Source: Hymenobacter sp. GOD-10R (lineage in GTDB: Bacteria > Bacteroidota > Bacteroidia > Cytophagales > Hymenobacteraceae). Taken from it: a DNA stretch of 64,000 nucleotides. Positions 61,025-64,000 of the stretch are shown here, piece after piece. Position 1 is the first letter of the stretch. Every line of letters begins with the position of its first letter. The notes beneath the pieces are model-generated. The model was not told where the DNA came from, ran no database searches, and worked only from the letters and a program-made list of their open reading frames with translations. The stretch spans positions 1 through 64,000 of the forward strand of contig NZ_CP141189.1 of NCBI RefSeq assembly GCF_035609205.1, given 5' to 3'. The position numbers were made by a program, and so were the translations under genes.

Positions 61025-64000
61025 ATGCTTTCAGGCCGGATATTTCGCGCCCTTGGGCAATTTTCTTCAACAGCGGAATCAGGTCGGCCATCAGCTCCTT
61101 TTCTTTGGCGGCGCGGGTTTTCCAGCCTAGGCTCAGCGGGGCCAGCAGGTCGCCCAGGGCTTCGCTGTCGAAAATCAGGCGGCGCAGAATACCGGCTACA
61201 AAGGCCGTGAGGGCCTCCGGGGCTAGGCCGTGCCGCTGGGCAATGGTGGTCTGCTCGTCGGCCGTTTTCGCGGCTTTAAAGGTGTCGAAGCCCTCACGGA
61301 TTTCGGTTTCGGTGAAGCCTCGGTCGGTGGGCAGGTTGGCAAAGTAGTCAGCTAGGTCGTCGGCCTCGTCCATGAGGTTGGCACTGGAGCCCAGCAGACC
61401 GATGATTTGCTCGCGCGTCATCTTCTGCTTCTTCGGCCCCGACCCGGTACTGGCGGCCATCAGGCCCATAATGTAGTCGTAGTCGATGACGGCCGAGGCG
61501 AAAAGCACGAACTCAAAATCGAGTTGCTCCACGCTCTGGTCGCCGCCGGTACCAGGGCCCTGGCCCTGCCTGTAGCGCAGGTCTTTAGCTACTTCCAGGT
61601 ACTGACCCCGGAAGGCGCGCAGGTCGTCGGTGGGCAGCAGGGTTTCAAGCTTCGCCTTTTCGGGGTCGCCTAGGTCGGTGTACTGGTCGAGCTGGGTGCG
61701 CAGGCGCTGCACTTCCTTGAACTTCTCGATAAATTGGCCACGGGCGGCGTCGCCTTTCAGGTTGGCCACCTCCTCAGGCGCGACGGGTAGGCCCTGGGCT
61801 TGCATAAACGTTTCGAGCTGCTGCACGGCGGTTTCGTAGCGTTGCAGCACCACCGGAGCAGGGTCTACGAGCCAGATTTCCTTGGGGTCCTGCTTGTTTT
61901 CAAGGCCTGAGAATAGGGCAATGGCCGTGTCCACGGCGGGCTGCTGCTGCCGGAAGTCGAGCACGTTGCCGTAGGGCTTAGTATCGTTGAGGACACGGTT
62001 GGTTCGCGAAAACGCCTGGATAAGGCCGTGGTGCTTGAGGTTCTTATCGACGTACAGGGTGTTGAGGTACTTCGAGTCGAAGCCGGTGAGCAGCATATCC
62101 ACCACAATGGTGAGGTCGATACGCTCCCGACGCGGATAGTCGGCCACCGGCCACTTTTGGGCCTTGATGCGTAGTTGCACATCCTGGTAGTACTGGTCGA
62201 ACTCGCCAATACTATGGTTGGTGCCGTACTGGGCATTGTAGTCGGCGATGATCGTTTTGAGGGCTACCTTCTTCCCGTCGGGATCTTCCTGGTTGTCCTG
62301 CTTTTCGTTGGGCAGGTCTTCCTGAATCTGCCGCACGTCGGCGTTGCCCTCGGCGGGCGGCGAGAACACGCAAGCAATGTTCAAGGGTCTGAAGTCAGGA
62401 TCGGCGACCTGCCGCTCTGCTTGCTGCTGCTTGAACAGGTCATAGTAGGCAATGGCGTCGTTGATGCTCTGAGTGGCGAGCACCGCGTTGAAGCGGCGCT
62501 GGAGGGTGGCTGCGTCGTGCTTCGCCAGGATGGAATCCACTACGGCATGCCGGGCCAGATTAGTGCCGGGCTTCGGGCTGGCCTGTCCGTCGGGCTTGAA
62601 GTAGTCAACGTGGAAGCGCAGCACATTCTTATCTTCAATGGCGTGGGTGATGGTGTAGGCGTGCAAGCGCTGCTGGAAAATGTCTTCCGTGGTCTGGTAC
62701 GATGCGGCCAGTTCCCCCGTCACCGGGTCGGGCCGGGTACTATCGACCTGCGTGTAGATGGCATTCTCCTCGAAAATAGGCGTACCAGTGAAGCCAAAGA
62801 GCTGGGCATTGGGGAAAAATTCCTTGATGGCTTTGTGGTTTTCGCCGAACTGCGAGCGGTGGCATTCGTCGAAGATGAGTACCACGCGTTTGTCGCGCAG
62901 CGGTTGCAGTTGTCCCTTGTAGTCCTGACGGTGGCTAGGGTCGAGGGCGATGCCGAGCTTCTGGATGGTGGTGACGATGACCTTGTCGGCATAGTCGGTG
63001 GAAAGCAGCCGTCGTACCAAGGCCCCCGTGTTGGTATTTTCCTCCACGCAGCCCTCCTGAAACTTGTTAAATTCCTCGCGAGTCTGGCGGTCCAAGTCTT
63101 TGCGGTCGACCACGAAGAGACATTTTTCAATGTCGGGGTTGTCCTTGAGCAGGGTAGAGGCCTTAAACGAGGTGAGAGTCTTGCCACTACCGGTAGTGTG
63201 CCAGATATAGCCATTCCCTCGGTTCTGGCGGATGCATTGATCAATGGCCTTTACGGCGTAGACCTGGTAGGGGCGCATGACCAACAGCTTCTGCTCACTT
63301 TCCACCAGCACCATGTAGCGGCTAATCATCTCCGCCAGCGTGCACTTGGTCAAGAATGTATCGGCAAATTCGCCGAGTTGGGTGATTTTGCGGTTGTCTT
63401 CGGCCGCGTACTGATACACAGGCAGAAACTGCTCGTCGGCCGAGAAGGCAAAGTGCTGAGCGCGGTTGTTGGCGAAGTAAAAGGTACTGCTGCGGTTGGA
63501 GACGATGAAGAGCTGGATAAAGCACAACAGCGTATTGGTATACCCGTTGCCAGGGTCAGCTTTGTATTCCACGATTTGCTGCATGGCGCGGCGCGGCGAT
63601 ACTTGCAGCGTCTTCAGCTCAATCTGCACCAGCGGCAGACCGTTGAGCAGCAGCAGCACGTCGTAGCGGTGGTGGCTGCTCTCAGTATTGATACGCAGCT
63701 GGTTCACTACCTCAAACTCATTCTTGCACCATTCTTTGATGTTGACAAGCGTGTAATGCAGCGGCGTGCCATCTTCGCGGGTAAAGGCGTTGCGCTGGCG
63801 CAAGGTTTTCGACGCCTGGAACACGTCGGGGTTCACGATTTCGTCGCGCAGGCGGCTGAACTCCGCATCGGAAAGCTTCACGCGGTTCAGCGCCTCAAAC
63901 TTCTGGCGGAAATTGGCCTCCAGCGCAGCTCGGTCGCGGATGTCAGGTCGGGGAGTGTACTTGAGGCGGGTGAGGTCGCTGATAAAGCTACTTTCTATTT
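61017..64000 (-). CDS. hsdR: Type I restriction endonuclease HsdR (5' end beyond the window)
   Basis: The frame continues in the same register to the right edge (KYTPRPDIRDRAALEANFRQ lies upstream of the first possible start), so the gene begins outside. The visible ~994 residues carry the nuclease core YDVLLLLNGLPLVQIELKTL, Walker A TTGSGKTL, the DECH box IFDECHRSQFG and FGFTGTP, and a helicase domain ending in a C-terminal helical region. It translocates and cuts DNA lacking modification. It is the first gene of the operon. Confidence 0.94.
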   Translation of the reverse strand, partial: IESSFISDLTRLKYTPRPDIRDRAALEANFRQKFEALNRVKLSDAEFSRLRDEIVNPDVFQASKTLRQRNAFTREDGTPLHYTLVNIKEWCKNEFEVVNQLRINTESSHHRYDVLLLLNGLPLVQIELKTLQVSPRRAMQQIVEYKADPGNGYTNTLLCFIQLFIVSNRSSTFYFANNRAQHFAFSADEQFLPVYQYAAEDNRKITQLGEFADTFLTKCTLAEMISRYMVLVESEQKLLVMRPYQVYAVKAIDQCIRQNRGNGYIWHTTGSGKTLTSFKASTLLKDNPDIEKCLFVVDRKDLDRQTREEFNKFQEGCVEENTNTGALVRRLLSTDYADKVIVTTIQKLGIALDPSHRQDYKGQLQPLRDKRVVLIFDECHRSQFGENHKAIKEFFPNAQLFGFTGTPIFEENAIYTQVDSTRPDPVTGELAASYQTTEDIFQQRLHAYTITHAIEDKNVLRFHVDYFKPDGQASPKPGTNLARHAVVDSILAKHDAATLQRRFNAVLATQSINDAIAYYDLFKQQQAERQVADPDFRPLNIACVFSPPAEGNADVRQIQEDLPNEKQDNQEDPDGKKVALKTIIADYNAQYGTNHSIGEFDQYYQDVQLRIKAQKWPVADYPRRERIDLTIVVDMLLTGFDSKYLNTLYVDKNLKHHGLIQAFSRTNRVLNDTKPYGNVLDFRQQQPAVDTAIALFSGLENKQDPKEIWLVDPAPVVLQRYETAVQQLETFMQAQGLPVAPEEVANLKGDAARGQFIEKFKEVQRLRTQLDQYTDLGDPEKAKLETLLPTDDLRAFRGQYLEVAKDLRYRQGQGPGTGGDQSVEQLDFEFVLFASAVIDYDYIMGLMAASTGSGPKKQKMTREQIIGLLGSSANLMDEADDLADYFANLPTDRGFTETEIREGFDTFKAAKTADEQTTIAQRHGLAPEALTAFVAGILRRLIFDSEALGDLLAPLSLGWKTRAAKEKELMADLIPLLKKIAQGREISGLKAYE

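Noticed and set aside
62720..63244. 174-codon minus-strand ORF inside hsdR
   Set aside because: It is rich in Ser/Thr and lies in an alternative frame over the helicase motifs of HsdR.
1..64000. tRNA, rRNA or riboswitch genes
   Set aside because: No cloverleaf, rRNA segment or known riboswitch core was recognised by eye; a covariance-model search would settle it.

Overview
The window looks like part of a large conjugative plasmid, or a plasmid-derived element, from a Bacteroidetes bacterium; a Hymenobacter-like member of the Cytophagales is the best guess. The reasons are a complete Bacteroidetes-type tra set (TraE, TraF, TraG, TraJ, TraK, TraM and TraN families), DUF3408, DUF3945 and DUF3991 accessory proteins, and a GC-rich Ala/Leu-rich accessory half with a BLUF protein, small GAF proteins and multi-PAS kinases. 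A probable replication initiator followed by six ~22-bp iterons argues for a replicon. The species assignment is inference.

Layout. 1-3.0 kb: the tail of an unknown gene, an AT-rich two-gene module (alpha/beta hydrolase plus a Cys-rich small protein), and a serine recombinase next to a near-perfect palindrome. 3.1-5.9 kb: ArdC-like antirestriction protein, a small HTH-like protein, the replication initiator and the iteron origin. 6.1-8.9 kb: small cargo ORFs, several shorter than 60 codons, and an isolated AT-rich gene of possible defence type. 9.1-20.3 kb, minus strand: the transfer operon, transcribed from parA (traA) through DUF3408, a membrane protein, traE, traF, traG (VirB4), three related exported VirB5/TraI-like proteins, traJ, traK, traM and traN, ending at a strong hairpin. 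20.3-20.9 kb: an AT-rich control region with repeats (partition site, operator or oriT candidate). 20.9-27.5 kb, plus strand: MobC-like protein, MOB relaxase, VirD4 coupling protein, an HTH regulator, DUF3945 and a toprim/DUF3991 protein. Together these encode DNA processing, coupling and a type IV secretion channel.

27.5-54 kb is a GC-rich accessory region with much gene decay: an ECF sigma factor with no anti-sigma gene next to it, an Imm32-like protein, a BLUF photoreceptor, two GAF proteins, a four-PAS histidine kinase, MscS channels, two coiled-coil lipoproteins, a CPA1 Na+/H+ antiporter, an MBL hydrolase, a LysR regulator with a YeiH-type exporter, and DUF389 and DUF2254 membrane proteins. 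Broken copies of an IS3 transposase, a histidine kinase, a resolvase, a nuclease-like EEP protein, a redoxin and MscS channels lie between them. The theme is envelope, ionic and light/redox stress.

54-64 kb, minus strand, is a defence island: a Kiwa pair (KwaA and KwaB) and a five-gene type I restriction-modification operon, hsdR (running off the right edge), DUF1016 PD-(D/E)XK nuclease, hsdS, an ABC-type ATPase with a putative anticodon-nuclease-like C-terminus, and hsdM. Four of these junctions are overlapping or 2 bp apart. The strongest leads are the ATPase/nuclease inside the hsd operon, the AT-rich hydrolase/Cys-rich pair at 616-2015, the partition-like repeats beside parA, and several long perfect inverted repeats between genes.
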